58,779 nucleotides of DNA from Solimicrobium silvestre (GTDB lineage: Bacteria; Pseudomonadota; Gammaproteobacteria; Burkholderiales; Burkholderiaceae_D): the NCBI RefSeq assembly GCF_002976435.1, contig NZ_PUGF01000030.1:1-58779 (forward strand), given 5' to 3'. This document shows, in pieces, positions 1 to 7,959 of this stretch (its first letter is position 1; each line of letters opens with the position of its first letter). The position numbers were made by a program, and so were the translations under genes. The notes below the pieces were generated by a model. The model did no database searches and was not told where the DNA came from. It was given only the letters and a program-made list of their open reading frames with translations.

Positions 1-266
1 TTCTTCTTTTGTACTTTTTTGTTCCTTATGTGCAAAAAACGATGCTCGATTCAACAGAAAAAATAATTGAAAATAATTTAAATAATGTAAGAAAAATACA
101 ACAAAACACCATAAGCCCACCGCAAGAACAACTCAAGACAAAACATTCGCAACCCTCTGGATGTGTGATTTTTAAAGAAAGCTGCAATTGCTACAATAAA
201 TTTAGTAGCCGCCTAGAAACTACGCAAGAAGAATGCCGAAAATATGTAAAAGATGGAATTTACTAA
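1..266 (+). pseudogene. C-terminal end of a Zot/pI-like filamentous phage morphogenesis protein (cut by window edge)
   Basis: The reading frame is open to the left edge of the window, so only the C-terminal end of about 88 residues is seen. It begins with the end of a hydrophobic segment (YFFVPYV) and finishes with a cysteine-rich tail, GCVIFKESCNCYNKF. The complete zot gene at 2298-3302 has the same arrangement: one membrane segment, then a low-complexity linker, then GCVETKNTCRCFSQQ. The spacing of the cysteines matches. Zot/pI proteins are inner-membrane ATPases that drive assembly and export of filamentous phage; the N-terminal ATPase would lie outside the window. Whether the gene is intact outside is unknown. 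The stop overlaps the Shine-Dalgarno of the next gene, which indicates an operon. Confidence 0.7.
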
Positions 267-276
267 GGAGGATGAA

Positions 277-681
277 ATGAGATTTCCAAACTTAAGATAC
301 GGCAATAATTTTGAACTCCAATATTACTGCCAAGGAAAGTCAATTAAAGTAATCGCTAAAAGACTGCGCCGAACTGAAAGAACCATCAGTGATTGGTTGA
401 ATTGCAAAAAGAAAATGCCTTGGTGGGTCTGTGAGGTTTTGCGATTACAAGACAAAGAGCATGAAGAAATGATGCGGCAAATGTTTTGGGCTACTCACAA
501 AACTAGGGCTAAATTAGGCGTGGTATCGACAGATGCAAAAATAATACCCTTTATAAAAAAAGAAAAGAAGGAATTAACTGAGGAAGAAAAACTATTTACA
601 TTAAATCGTGAGCCGCTTTCGGCACCTGCTCCTGGCGGTCAAGCCGCTGCGTCGCATATACCAAAAGCGAAGGTACTATAA
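277..681 (+). CDS. Small HTH-like phage protein (DUF3653-like) following zot
   Basis: The protein has 134 residues. A strong Shine-Dalgarno (AAGGAGG, 265-271) lies five bases before the ATG at 277, so I prefer this start over the in-frame ATG at 253, which lies inside the upstream gene. The region GKSIKVIAKRLRRTERTISDWL (residues about 20-42) has the pattern of a helix-turn-helix. Small proteins of this kind (DUF3653 type) sit directly after zot in several filamentous phages, notably of Xanthomonas, and are thought to be regulatory. The C-terminal third is lysine/glutamate rich and then alanine/proline rich, where the gene runs into the structured intergenic region. Assignment to DUF3653 is from memory of the family and was not searched. 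Confidence 0.65.
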   Translation: MRFPNLRYGNNFELQYYCQGKSIKVIAKRLRRTERTISDWLNCKKKMPWWVCEVLRLQDKEHEEMMRQMFWATHKTRAKLGVVSTDAKIIPFIKKEKKELTEEEKLFTLNREPLSAPAPGGQAAASHIPKAKVL

Positions 682-716
682 TGTTCCGCTGAAAAAAGAG
701 ATATATGTATTAACGA

Positions 717-910
717 AAAAGCGGTTATTTAGTATGGGAGCAGTTGTTCAGCTTTAACATCCCTGCCCTTCGCATACTACCGCGGCATCAACCGCTTTTC
801 GATTTCCTATGCTGGCCATGAGAGGCCGCAACCACTGAGCCATGCATCACCTCTATAGGATGCCTTCGGCCATGTCCCAAAAACGACGGAAATACGAACC
901 CTATGGGACA
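717..910. repeat. Nested inverted repeats, candidate phage origin or packaging hairpins
   Basis: AAAAGCGGTT at about 718-727 pairs perfectly with AACCGCTTTT at about 791-800. Nested inside, AGTATG (732-737) pairs with CATACT (773-778). A second pair, TGTCCCA (about 874-880) with TGGGACA (about 903-909), lies further right. Filamentous phage genomes carry such hairpins in their main intergenic region for the plus- and minus-strand origins and for packaging. That function is inferred only from position and structure. Confidence 0.4.
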
Positions 911-923
911 GCTTGACGAATCG

Positions 924-1643
924 TTACCAATGCTCAGGTTTCAAAATTGGTTTTTTATTAGTAGACACCATACTTGGCAATTGCGCCAAACTTAATTGAT
1001 CGTCTGTAAGATGCGTAATAGCCCAGTCAGAATGATTGCTCAGTGAGCCGCTTGCTCGACGGTTTACTGTTGATCCTGGCTTTGGGGGATGAATTGGCAT
1101 AACCACACCGATCATAATATGCGGAAAGTCTTGACGAATTACCTGTAGCGCTGGTTCTGCATCGCTATCATTAGACACTAAAATAATGCGGTCATAAAGA
1201 CCCTTGGTAGCATCACGATACATAGAGAGGGCTAAATTAACATCGGTTTTCTTTTCTTCCAACTTCCAGACTCTAACTCGATTCGTTCTGTTATAGGGTT
1301 GGCCGGAAGTAAATGCAGGTAGTAATGTGCCCTTACTATCAAAAGTATGTGTACCGTTGGTTATTTCGAGGCGATCACCATGTAGTTTTTTTAATGCTCG
1401 ATGGTATGCAGATTGTGCATTTACGGAGGCGACGCCATGAGTAGCAAAATTGGCCAATGCAGGAGCAGTAAAAAAATTAACTTTTTCCAAATGTTCGTTT
1501 TGACTGCGTTGAATAAGCAGTGCCTGAAATAATTGAACTATATCAAGCCATTTAAAAGAGGTTCCACGCAATCTACCGTAATACAAGTTGTATCCATCAA
1601 TGTAAATGGCGGTCTTTATTGGGATATTTTCTGTTGTTGGCAC
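924..1643 (-). CDS. NYN-domain (PIN-like) putative ribonuclease
   Basis: The protein opens with AIYIDGYNLYYG, the signature N-terminal strand of NYN/LabA-type domains with its first catalytic aspartate. It continues with KKTDVNLALSMYRDA and LVSNDSDAEPAL, which carry the other acidic residues of the PIN-like nuclease fold. These domains are metal-dependent RNases. The frame extends to a TTG at 1703, but a strong minus-strand terminator (1667-1691) lies in that stretch. I therefore prefer the GTG at 1643 (240 residues), with a GGAAG upstream. The gene sits between two filamentous phage units and could be phage cargo (a moron) or a host gene caught between insertions. NYN identification is firm; the start is not. 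Confidence 0.7.
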   Translation of the reverse strand: MPTTENIPIKTAIYIDGYNLYYGRLRGTSFKWLDIVQLFQALLIQRSQNEHLEKVNFFTAPALANFATHGVASVNAQSAYHRALKKLHGDRLEITNGTHTFDSKGTLLPAFTSGQPYNRTNRVRVWKLEEKKTDVNLALSMYRDATKGLYDRIILVSNDSDAEPALQVIRQDFPHIMIGVVMPIHPPKPGSTVNRRASGSLSNHSDWAITHLTDDQLSLAQLPSMVSTNKKPILKPEHW

Positions 1644-1666
1644 GATATTTTTGATCTTCCAGATGT

Positions 1667-1691
1667 GAAAAAGCCGCCCAAAAGAGCGGCT
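1667..1691 (-). terminator. Rho-independent terminator closing the inovirus late operon
   Basis: On the minus strand AGCCGC, an eight-base loop and GCGGCT form a perfect stem (1672-1691) followed by a T run. It would stop transcripts arriving from the ribbon-helix-helix gene and the prophage operon. It lies just before the likely start of the NYN gene. Confidence 0.7.
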
Positions 1692-1811
1692 ATTTCGTCT
1701 CAAGTAGAAGCCAACTTAATGACATCACGAGAGATGAGTGGTGAACAGATTGTACATTAAATTGAATCAATTCACAAAAATTTTCTTAAGTCACCCATAA
1801 AATTTGGCAGC

Positions 1812-1845
1812 CCCTAAGATCGACGCGCTTACGGCGCCTTTAGGG
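1812..1845. repeat. Hairpin CCCTAA/TTAGGG in the phage intergenic region
   Basis: CCCTAA (1812-1817) pairs with TTAGGG (1840-1845) around a GC-rich core with its own small pairing (GCGC/GGCGC). It lies in the 1704-1949 intergenic stretch downstream of the last prophage gene, where no coding sequence is evident. It could be part of a phage origin, but no function is shown. Confidence 0.35.
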
Positions 1846-1932
1846 TATCGCGATTTGCTCAGGATTTACCTGCCTGACTACATTAGGCCAAATACACATC
1901 ATTAAGTCAATAGTAGTATTTCAAGAATTAAT

Positions 1933-1944
1933 GTGACATGTCAC
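1933..1944. promoter_or_regulatory. Palindrome GTGACATGTCAC, candidate RHH operator
   Basis: Perfect GTGA-N4-TCAC palindrome immediately downstream of the ribbon-helix-helix gene. Two more copies flank that gene on its upstream side (2229-2240 and 2290-2301). Confidence 0.5.
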
Positions 1945-1949
1945 GAAAA

Positions 1950-2210
1950 TTAACGCTTACGTAAAAGCTGAGAGCGAATCAAGCGCTCGATCACAACATC
2001 TTTAGACAGCCCTTTGAACTGGACAAACTTGTCCAGTCCGTCGATGAGCTCAACAGGTAAAATCACAGTAAGAGAGCTCTTGCCGGAATTACGCAGACGC
2101 TCACGTCGTTGTGCCTGACGTTGAGCAGCAGTTAAAGCGTTAACTTTAGGAGGCCGACCACGAGAGGCAGTTAAAAAATCTAAAGTAAACTTATCGCAAG
2201 CTTGTTTCAT
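1950..2210 (-). CDS. Small ribbon-helix-helix-like phage regulator
   Basis: The 86-residue protein has a basic arm containing GRPPKV and a glutamine/arginine-rich stretch, then SSLTVILPVELIDGLDKFVQFKGLSKDVVIERLI. That last part fits a ribbon-helix-helix: a beta strand (LTVILP), helix A, a loop with G-S, and helix B. Such dimers bind short palindromes, and three copies of GTGA-N4-TCAC lie directly around this gene. The ATG at 2210 has AGGAGTACGT upstream, a good Shine-Dalgarno. It is the last gene of the minus-strand phage operon, 87 bases after zot. A role in controlling phage copy number or its own transcription is plausible. I do not recognise a specific named family. Confidence 0.7.
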   Translation of the reverse strand: MKQACDKFTLDFLTASRGRPPKVNALTAAQRQAQRRERLRNSGKSSLTVILPVELIDGLDKFVQFKGLSKDVVIERLIRSQLLRKR

Positions 2211-2228
2211 ACGTACTCCTGATTTTTA

Positions 2229-2240
2229 GTGACAAATCAC
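2229..2240. promoter_or_regulatory. Palindrome GTGACAAATCAC, candidate RHH operator
   Basis: GTGA-N4-TCAC palindrome 18 bases upstream of the ribbon-helix-helix start codon. The position suits autorepression. Confidence 0.55.
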
Positions 2241-2289
2241 GACTATTCTAAATGGGGCTAAATACAATCCCCGCTACCAATGATTATTT

Positions 2290-2301
2290 GTGACGAATCA
2301 C
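2290..2301. promoter_or_regulatory. Palindrome GTGACGAATCAC, candidate RHH operator
   Basis: Third copy of the GTGA-N4-TCAC palindrome, overlapping the stop codon of zot and 79 bases upstream of the ribbon-helix-helix gene. Confidence 0.5.
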
Positions 2302-3302
2302 AATAAATCATTTTTTGATACTTGATTATTTTGTTGATTACTATCTTTTTGCTGCTGGCCGTTAACATCAAAATCCTGAAAAAATCCGTTTTGAACGATA
2401 TTCAGGCACATATTGGCAGAAACGTTTATTGGGGTTCCCTGCTGACTAAAACAGCGGCATGTATTTTTAGTTTCGACACAGCCGACAGGAGTTGGTGCAA
2501 TTGTTGGTTTGGTTAATTCGTCATATTTTGGCGCAGTGTGCGGTAAATCTTGGAAGCGTGGAGTGCTCAAATAAATATATTGTTTTGCTTCTTCCATTCC
2601 ATTTTTGTAGCTTAGGACAGTAGCTTGAGAAGCTCCTGGAGCTATTCCATTTAAGGATGCAAGTTCTGTCGTTGGATTTGATTGTTTTTGCGTGTAACCG
2701 TACATATACCAAACGCCAAATGCGATCGCTATTGGCGCAGCAATTACCAAATAAATCCGAAATGGGACAGAAGTTTTTCCGGTGTGTAGTTCGGCAGACT
2801 TATAGTAGTCATAAACTTTTTTATCAAATCGCCACTTTGTTTTATTTGAATCAAGCCTACCGCTTGTTTTATCGCAGGAATCTTTTACAGAGCCCCACTG
2901 GTGAATCGTAGCGTTTGCAGTGCCCCATATTCGAATGATGTGACGATGATCACCAGTTAGCCGTCGAATCGATGAATCAGCTAATAATGGATGCTGAGTG
3001 ATTAAAACTAAATCAATACCTAAATGCCGATGCGTTTCTAATTTTGAGACGTATTCAGGAATTTCTTTTGAAATTGTTCTTGGTCTGAAAACGCGCTGAC
3101 ATTCATCGATTACGACGATTGAACCTGTCGGGCATTTATGCCAATCTTCGGCTTCGATTTTTGTCCAGGGCAGTAACTCTTCATTTAATTCAATCCCACT
3201 ATAAAACACTGGGCGACTGTCTTTTTCAGACCATTCCTTAACGTGGGAAATGGCGTAAAGAGTTTTGCCGTTACCTGGCAGTCCGGTAAATAGAGAGATC
3301 AT
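2298..3302 (-). CDS. zot: Zot-like (pI) filamentous phage assembly ATPase
   Basis: The 334-residue protein starts with MISLFTGLPGNGKT, a Walker A motif at residues 7-14. Walker B follows at about 62-67 (IVVIDE) and continues into CQRVFRPR, typical of the Zot/pI family. A single membrane segment lies at about 184-206. The periplasmic tail carries the cysteine motif GCVETKNTCRCFSQQ near residue 275. In filamentous phages this protein sits in the inner membrane and uses ATP to strip the ssDNA-binding protein and drive virion extrusion. Its start overlaps the stop of the DUF2523 gene (ATGA-type overlap), which indicates translational coupling. The protein appears complete. Confidence 0.93.
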   Translation of the reverse strand: MISLFTGLPGNGKTLYAISHVKEWSEKDSRPVFYSGIELNEELLPWTKIEAEDWHKCPTGSIVVIDECQRVFRPRTISKEIPEYVSKLETHRHLGIDLVLITQHPLLADSSIRRLTGDHRHIIRIWGTANATIHQWGSVKDSCDKTSGRLDSNKTKWRFDKKVYDYYKSAELHTGKTSVPFRIYLVIAAPIAIAFGVWYMYGYTQKQSNPTTELASLNGIAPGASQATVLSYKNGMEEAKQYIYLSTPRFQDLPHTAPKYDELTKPTIAPTPVGCVETKNTCRCFSQQGTPINVSANMCLNIVQNGFFQDFDVNGQQQKDSNQQNNQVSKNDLL

Positions 3303-3610
3303 TTGGCTTTAAATACCATTTTAGTAAGTGAGCCTTGCGCTGTTTTGATGGCTAGTGAAGCGGTGAAGCTAGAAAACATTAGCGCAAGTGCTTTATCGAC
3401 CCAGCACCACGCAAGAAAGCTTGTGATATCTGATGGCATACCCGATAAATTATTTTTGATTAAATTCATTAAAAAATCAGTGCCGATATTGAAGCCTTTA
3501 TAGGTTACAAAACCAATACCAAGCGCAAGCAAAACTCGGCCAACCAATGAAGGCAAAACAATCGCCAAGCCACCCCAAATAAATCTAACTAAAATAGCTA
3601 ATATTGGCAT
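3299..3610 (-). CDS. DUF2523-family minor virion protein (pVI-like)
   Basis: The 103-residue protein has hydrophobic stretches near residues 3-22, 25-45 and 66-90, and its position directly between the adsorption protein and zot is that of the DUF2523/pVI minor coat proteins. These anchor the adsorption protein at the virion tip and are held in the inner membrane before assembly. The start is one base after the stop of the upstream gene, and the end overlaps the zot start. The family call rests on synteny plus hydrophobic pattern. Confidence 0.8.
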   Translation of the reverse strand: MPILAILVRFIWGGLAIVLPSLVGRVLLALGIGFVTYKGFNIGTDFLMNLIKNNLSGMPSDITSFLAWCWVDKALALMFSSFTASLAIKTAQGSLTKMVFKAK

Positions 3611-3611
3611 A

Positions 3612-5078
<1,467 letters not shown>

Positions 5079-5129
5079 AATTAGACCTAAAAATGAAGGG
5101 GGAAATAATCCCCCCTCAAAAATCAAAAA

Positions 5130-5348
5130 TTACAAAGCGCGAGCGATAAACTTATACGCCTTGATTGCTACCTGAACGGTCAACACGATAGCGCCAACAA
5201 TTGCTACAGCGGCAGCAGCATCTGTCAATGCCGAAACAACCGCACCAGTATCAATCGCAGCATGGGCCGATTGAGCCAGCACAAGCGTCGAGGCTGCCAC
5301 TGTTGATAAAACAGCTTTTTTAGTGAACAAAGTTTTAATCTGAAACAT
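5130..5348 (-). CDS. Major coat protein (pVIII-like) precursor
   Basis: The 72-residue precursor starts at the ATG at 5348, which has AAAGGTG seven bases upstream; the frame itself opens further up at 5408. A signal peptide ends at SAHA, and cleavage leaves AIDTGAVVSALTDAAAAVAI, a hydrophobic core, and the basic tail KAYKFIARAL: about 42 residues. This is the layout of inovirus major coat proteins, with an acidic amphipathic N-terminus, a membrane-spanning middle and a lysine/arginine-rich C-terminus that contacts the packaged ssDNA. It overlaps the end of the upstream small gene by 14 bases. Confidence 0.9.
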   Translation of the reverse strand: MFQIKTLFTKKAVLSTVAASTLVLAQSAHAAIDTGAVVSALTDAAAAVAIVGAIVLTVQVAIKAYKFIARAL

Positions 5349-5589
5349 GGGTATCACCTTTAATAAAATTAGCCAATTGCTTAAATCCCCAAGCAGTTCC
5401 CCAAACAAGTAAAACGAAGCTTGAGATGTGGCTTGCTTCGGCTGGCGTGAGTTGCAAGAATTGGCTATTAATCACCTCACTACCACTCATCACAGCAAAC
5501 TGACACTGTGATAAATCCGGTTGTGTGGGCATAAGCACTAGGCTTAGAGACCCATCAGAATTGCTGACTTGATTGGCGCACGTTGCCAT
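5335..5589 (-). CDS. Small membrane phage protein (pVII/pIX-like position)
   Basis: This 84-residue protein has one hydrophobic segment (ISSFVLLVWGTAWGFKQLANFI, about residues 55-76) near the C-terminus and two cysteines in the N-terminal half. It begins two bases after the stop of the ssDNA-binding protein gene and overlaps the major coat start. Its place directly before the major coat gene is that of small tip proteins in other filamentous phages. I see no sequence signature that proves this. Confidence 0.65.
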   Translation of the reverse strand: MATCANQVSNSDGSLSLVLMPTQPDLSQCQFAVMSGSEVINSQFLQLTPAEASHISSFVLLVWGTAWGFKQLANFIKGDTHVSD

Positions 5590-5591
5590 TA

Positions 5592-5918
5592 CTAATCTTC
5601 GATTACATCAAGTGTGTGATCGACTGGAACGACGGTTTTGATTTCGCCAGATTCTTTATCTTTGGCTTGATACGCCTTGCGTTGGTAACCGCCGAGCGTG
5701 CAACGCAGAGTCACTAAATCGCCGTTTTCGCCAAGCCGATTTTTGCTGCGAACTTCCAGAATTTGTGGCCGCGAATATTCGTCGGCCGCTGGCGTCATTA
5801 TTTTGGTGGCGCGTTTGCCTTCGTAACTGCTAGAACTTTCAATCCGGCCCTTCACTGCTACTTGCATGAATCCGATTTTTGAATTGCTGCTTTGTGTTGC
5901 TGTCGCTGGTTCTGCCAT
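5592..5918 (-). CDS. Probable phage single-stranded DNA-binding protein (pV-like)
   Basis: The 108-residue protein is rich in beta-strand-forming and charged stretches (GFMQVAVKGRIESSSSY, DLVTLRCTLGGYQRKAY) and ends with an acidic tail (HTLDVIED), as in OB-fold ssDNA-binding proteins. It follows rep by nine bases, the usual place of the pV gene. pV-type proteins coat the newly made viral strand and stop complementary-strand synthesis. The ATG at 5918 is preceded by AGGAAAAATC. The call rests mainly on size, acidic tail and gene order. Confidence 0.7.
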   Translation of the reverse strand: MAEPATATQSSNSKIGFMQVAVKGRIESSSSYEGKRATKIMTPAADEYSRPQILEVRSKNRLGENGDLVTLRCTLGGYQRKAYQAKDKESGEIKTVVPVDHTLDVIED

Positions 5919-5927
5919 GATTTTTCC

Positions 5928-7118
5928 TTAGGCGGCTTGCCGCATTGTTTCCCTGCTTACGTTGTACATTTCACGATTGCGAGCAGGTAGGTAGCACAAC
6001 CGTTTATCCGAACGAATCGGCGAAAAATCGTGTGGAATTAATTTGTCATTGGCGATGATTTGAATATCTGTGCCGCGCCAGCTCACGCCGGCATCTTCGA
6101 GTTGTTTACGGTTGCGATAAAAAACCGTTTTAGGAAATTGCTCTTTGGTGACTTCATCGCCAAGGGTGCAGAGCGACGACCAGAAGCCATACAAGCGCGT
6201 TCCGGATGATTTACCGTAATTCATCTGTAATCTGCGCATAACGGCCCTAGTCTCTTTTACTGTGTCCATTCCTTGTTTTCCTTCACGTAGCAGCTTTTCG
6301 ACTTCCTTGTCGTAAACTTGCGCTAGATATGAATCGGTTACTTCGTCGACCCGTGGGTTTTTCTCATAATCGTATTGCAGTTTGTCGGAATGAATTTCCA
6401 CTTCTACGCGCAGTCGATTGTCTGCGAGACGTTGAAGTGCTTGAATTTTGCGTTCGACCCGTTGCTTATTTTTGGGGTCGTCTACGCCATGAAGGTGATT
6501 GAATAAATTGAAGAAGAAATTGCGAAGACGTGCTTTTTCGTGGACGGCAAATTCACTGCCTTTGTGGTAGAACTTGACTGTGGTGGTTTTGCCAGCGAAG
6601 TAGACCGCCATTGCATATTTTGCGGAACCTTTTTTCCGTCTTGGGAAGCTGATTAATTGCATTCCGTCGAAAAATTCCTTGCATGCTGGCTTTGATAATT
6701 TGTAGACGAGTGCAACATCAACGCGGTGTACTGTCCACATTCGTGCATTTGGTAGCTCTACATTTAACAGTGTGGCGATTAATTTTATGAATTTGGCGCA
6801 CACGTCTTGAAAATCTGTTGGACCGCCGTAGACGTTGTGCCCTGTGAAAATTTTATGTACTGATGCTTCAATGACGAGGTAAGGCTCGCACGGTACTAGA
6901 ACTGGACGCCCCGCTGAGTTCAAAACAAAATCTTCGTATTTTGGAATGACGGAAATTCTGGCGTCCCAGGAGCCCAACAGCTCGCCGGCGAATATTTCAT
7001 AACGAACATCACCAGTTTGCATTTCCACGCCAGTGCGGAGGAAGCATTGATTTTGCACGTGATCTACGACGTATTTTAATAAAGCTGGGCTTTTTAATTT
7101 GATCGTGTCGTAAGCCAT
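5928..7118 (-). CDS. Rolling-circle replication initiation protein (phage gene II-like)
   Basis: From the ATG at 7118 the protein has 396 residues and begins MAYDTIKLKSPAL. It matches the Phage_CRI/Phage_X type initiators of filamentous phages and related plasmids: an N-terminal region with YEIFAGELLGSWDARISV, the central WTVHRVDVALVY and VKFYHKGSEF segments, and the C-terminal KTVFYRNRKQLEDAGVSW. The protein nicks the plus strand at the origin and stays attached while the strand is displaced. The frame is open back to 7250, but that leader is hydrophobic and overlaps the upstream gene. The ATG is one base after that gene's stop, suggesting coupling. Confidence 0.88.
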   Translation of the reverse strand: MAYDTIKLKSPALLKYVVDHVQNQCFLRTGVEMQTGDVRYEIFAGELLGSWDARISVIPKYEDFVLNSAGRPVLVPCEPYLVIEASVHKIFTGHNVYGGPTDFQDVCAKFIKLIATLLNVELPNARMWTVHRVDVALVYKLSKPACKEFFDGMQLISFPRRKKGSAKYAMAVYFAGKTTTVKFYHKGSEFAVHEKARLRNFFFNLFNHLHGVDDPKNKQRVERKIQALQRLADNRLRVEVEIHSDKLQYDYEKNPRVDEVTDSYLAQVYDKEVEKLLREGKQGMDTVKETRAVMRRLQMNYGKSSGTRLYGFWSSLCTLGDEVTKEQFPKTVFYRNRKQLEDAGVSWRGTDIQIIANDKLIPHDFSPIRSDKRLCYLPARNREMYNVSRETMRQAA

Positions 7119-7119
7119 A

Positions 7120-7332
7120 TTATTTTTTAAGAAAAAATAAAAGTGCTTTATCGAATGCAAAATCAAAAGCATCCAATTCAGGAGAGCCAAGAAGTAGATC
7201 TTTCCAACCGGATGTAATGAATTTTTGGTGAATGATTTTTTCAGCGGCATTTACTACGCCAAGTTGAAAAAAACTGCTTCTGTCTTTATAAGAAAATGGA
7301 AGTTGATTTAACAGCGATTCGACGGTTTCCAT
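7120..7332 (-). CDS. Small phage protein upstream of rep, function unknown
   Basis: The frame encodes 70 residues starting at an ATG preceded by AGGGGCC. The stop is immediately before the rep start, indicating translational coupling. The sequence (METVESLLNQLPFSYKDRSSFF and onward) is soluble-looking with mixed charge and an aromatic-rich C-terminus. I do not recognise it. Early filamentous phage operons often carry a small control gene here. Confidence 0.6.
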   Translation of the reverse strand: METVESLLNQLPFSYKDRSSFFQLGVVNAAEKIIHQKFITSGWKDLLLGSPELDAFDFAFDKALLFFLKK

Positions 7333-7371
7333 AATGGCCCCTAAAAACGAGTAAATTCCCTAAATCGGGAC

Positions 7372-7430
7372 TGTCAGGCGGTGCTACCACGCTCGCCTGA
7401 CTAAAAAAATTTCGCCGACTGGGGCGAAAA
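7372..7430. repeat. Two adjacent hairpins between repressor and rep, candidate replication origin
   Basis: GTCAGGCG and CGCCTGAC form a perfect 8-bp stem around a 13-base loop at about 7373-7401. Immediately after comes TTTCGCC and GGCGAAA around a six-base loop (about 7409-7428). They lie in the non-coding gap before the rep operon. An open frame of 73 residues across them (7286-7507) looks incidental. Position suggests a plus-strand origin or packaging signal, but no nick site is identified. Confidence 0.45.
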
Positions 7431-7512
7431 TGCAACTTAAAAACTAGAAATACAGATAACAAAAAGAAACAAATTAAAAGCATTAGCAGTTTTATGCTAA
7501 TGTTCATCTATA

Positions 7513-7563
7513 AACCGAATGGATATTATCCAATCGGTTAATAATGTATAACCGTTTGGTTAA
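7513..7563. promoter_or_regulatory. Cluster of AACCGAWTGG half-sites, candidate repressor operator
   Basis: A 27-bp near-palindrome (7513-7539; 24 of 27 positions symmetric) is built from AACCGAATGG and CCAATCGGTT. A third half-site, AACCGTTTGG, follows at 7550-7559. The cluster lies directly upstream of the divergent HTH gene at 7585 and between it and the rep operon, the expected place for a lysogeny-type operator. Confidence 0.6.
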
Positions 7564-7584
7564 TAAGGCAATGGAGAAAATACT

Positions 7585-7884
7585 ATGTCATATGCAGAAA
7601 TGATAAAAACTGCTCTTAAAGGTAGGAGTGTTTACGCGGTGTCAAAATTGTGGGGGGTTAATAATATGACACTAAATAGGTATATACGCGGTGAGCGAAT
7701 GCCTGATTTTGTAACGGCAAAAAAAATGGCTGAAGAGGCGGGAATTGACCTTGCAGATGCCTTTAAATTATTGGCAGAAGAAGAGCAAAAAAGACGTGGT
7801 AAATTAGCAAAAATTTCAGAGGGTTTTAAGAAACTGTTATGCGCAGCAAACGTAAGCTGGGCAATGGCTCCAGCAACGGCATAA
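7585..7884 (+). CDS. HTH phage repressor-like protein (DUF3693-like)
   Basis: The 99-residue protein has an N-terminal helix-turn-helix: SVYAVSKLWGVNNMTLNRYIRGERMPD, then a helix AKKMAEEAGIDLADAFKLLAEEEQKRR. It resembles small phage DNA-binding proteins with a DUF3693/Cro-like fold. It is transcribed away from the rep operon, with an array of inverted half-sites between them, so a role like RstR of CTX phage (keeping the replication operon off) is likely. ATGGAG lies eight bases before the ATG. Confidence 0.72.
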   Translation: MSYAEMIKTALKGRSVYAVSKLWGVNNMTLNRYIRGERMPDFVTAKKMAEEAGIDLADAFKLLAEEEQKRRGKLAKISEGFKKLLCAANVSWAMAPATA

Positions 7885-7898
7885 CAGATTAATTTGCA

Positions 7899-7926
7899 GA
7901 AAACGCAATATAAATTATGCGAAAAT
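7899..7926 (-). other. dif-like XerCD recombination site, candidate prophage attachment end
   Basis: Read on the minus strand, TTTCGCATAATTTATATTGC matches the left arm and centre of bacterial dif (GCGCATAATGTATATT); the other arm is only weakly similar. Many filamentous phages integrate at dif with host XerC/XerD and leave such hybrid sites. The position, just past the last prophage gene and before the non-phage DUF1016 remnant, fits a prophage end. The partner site at the left end was not found. Confidence 0.45.
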
Positions 7927-7959
7927 TGTAGTAGGTAAAAAGATCGAATTAAACCGCTT

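Larger units (their letters stand above)
1..910 (+). mobile_element. Right-hand end of a first filamentous prophage (partial)
   Basis: This unit comprises the zot C-terminal end, the HTH-like gene and a hairpin-rich stretch from about 600 to 910. Its genes read rightward, opposite to the complete inovirus prophage at 1667-7926, so the two phage units face each other tail to tail. The outer limit is not visible, and the inner limit near 910 is an estimate from the end of the hairpins and the start of the NYN gene. Confidence 0.55.

Noticed and set aside
1740-1775. Possible second dif-like site near GTGAACAGATTGTACATTAA
   Set aside because: Only the central TGTA and a few flanking bases agree with dif, and the arms do not pair as XerC/XerD sites should.
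7286-7507. Minus-strand 73-residue hydrophobic frame between the repressor and the small phage gene
   Set aside because: It crosses the two hairpins, overlaps the coupled small gene and lacks a Shine-Dalgarno. The first 25 residues could pass for a membrane leader, but AT-rich DNA explains this.
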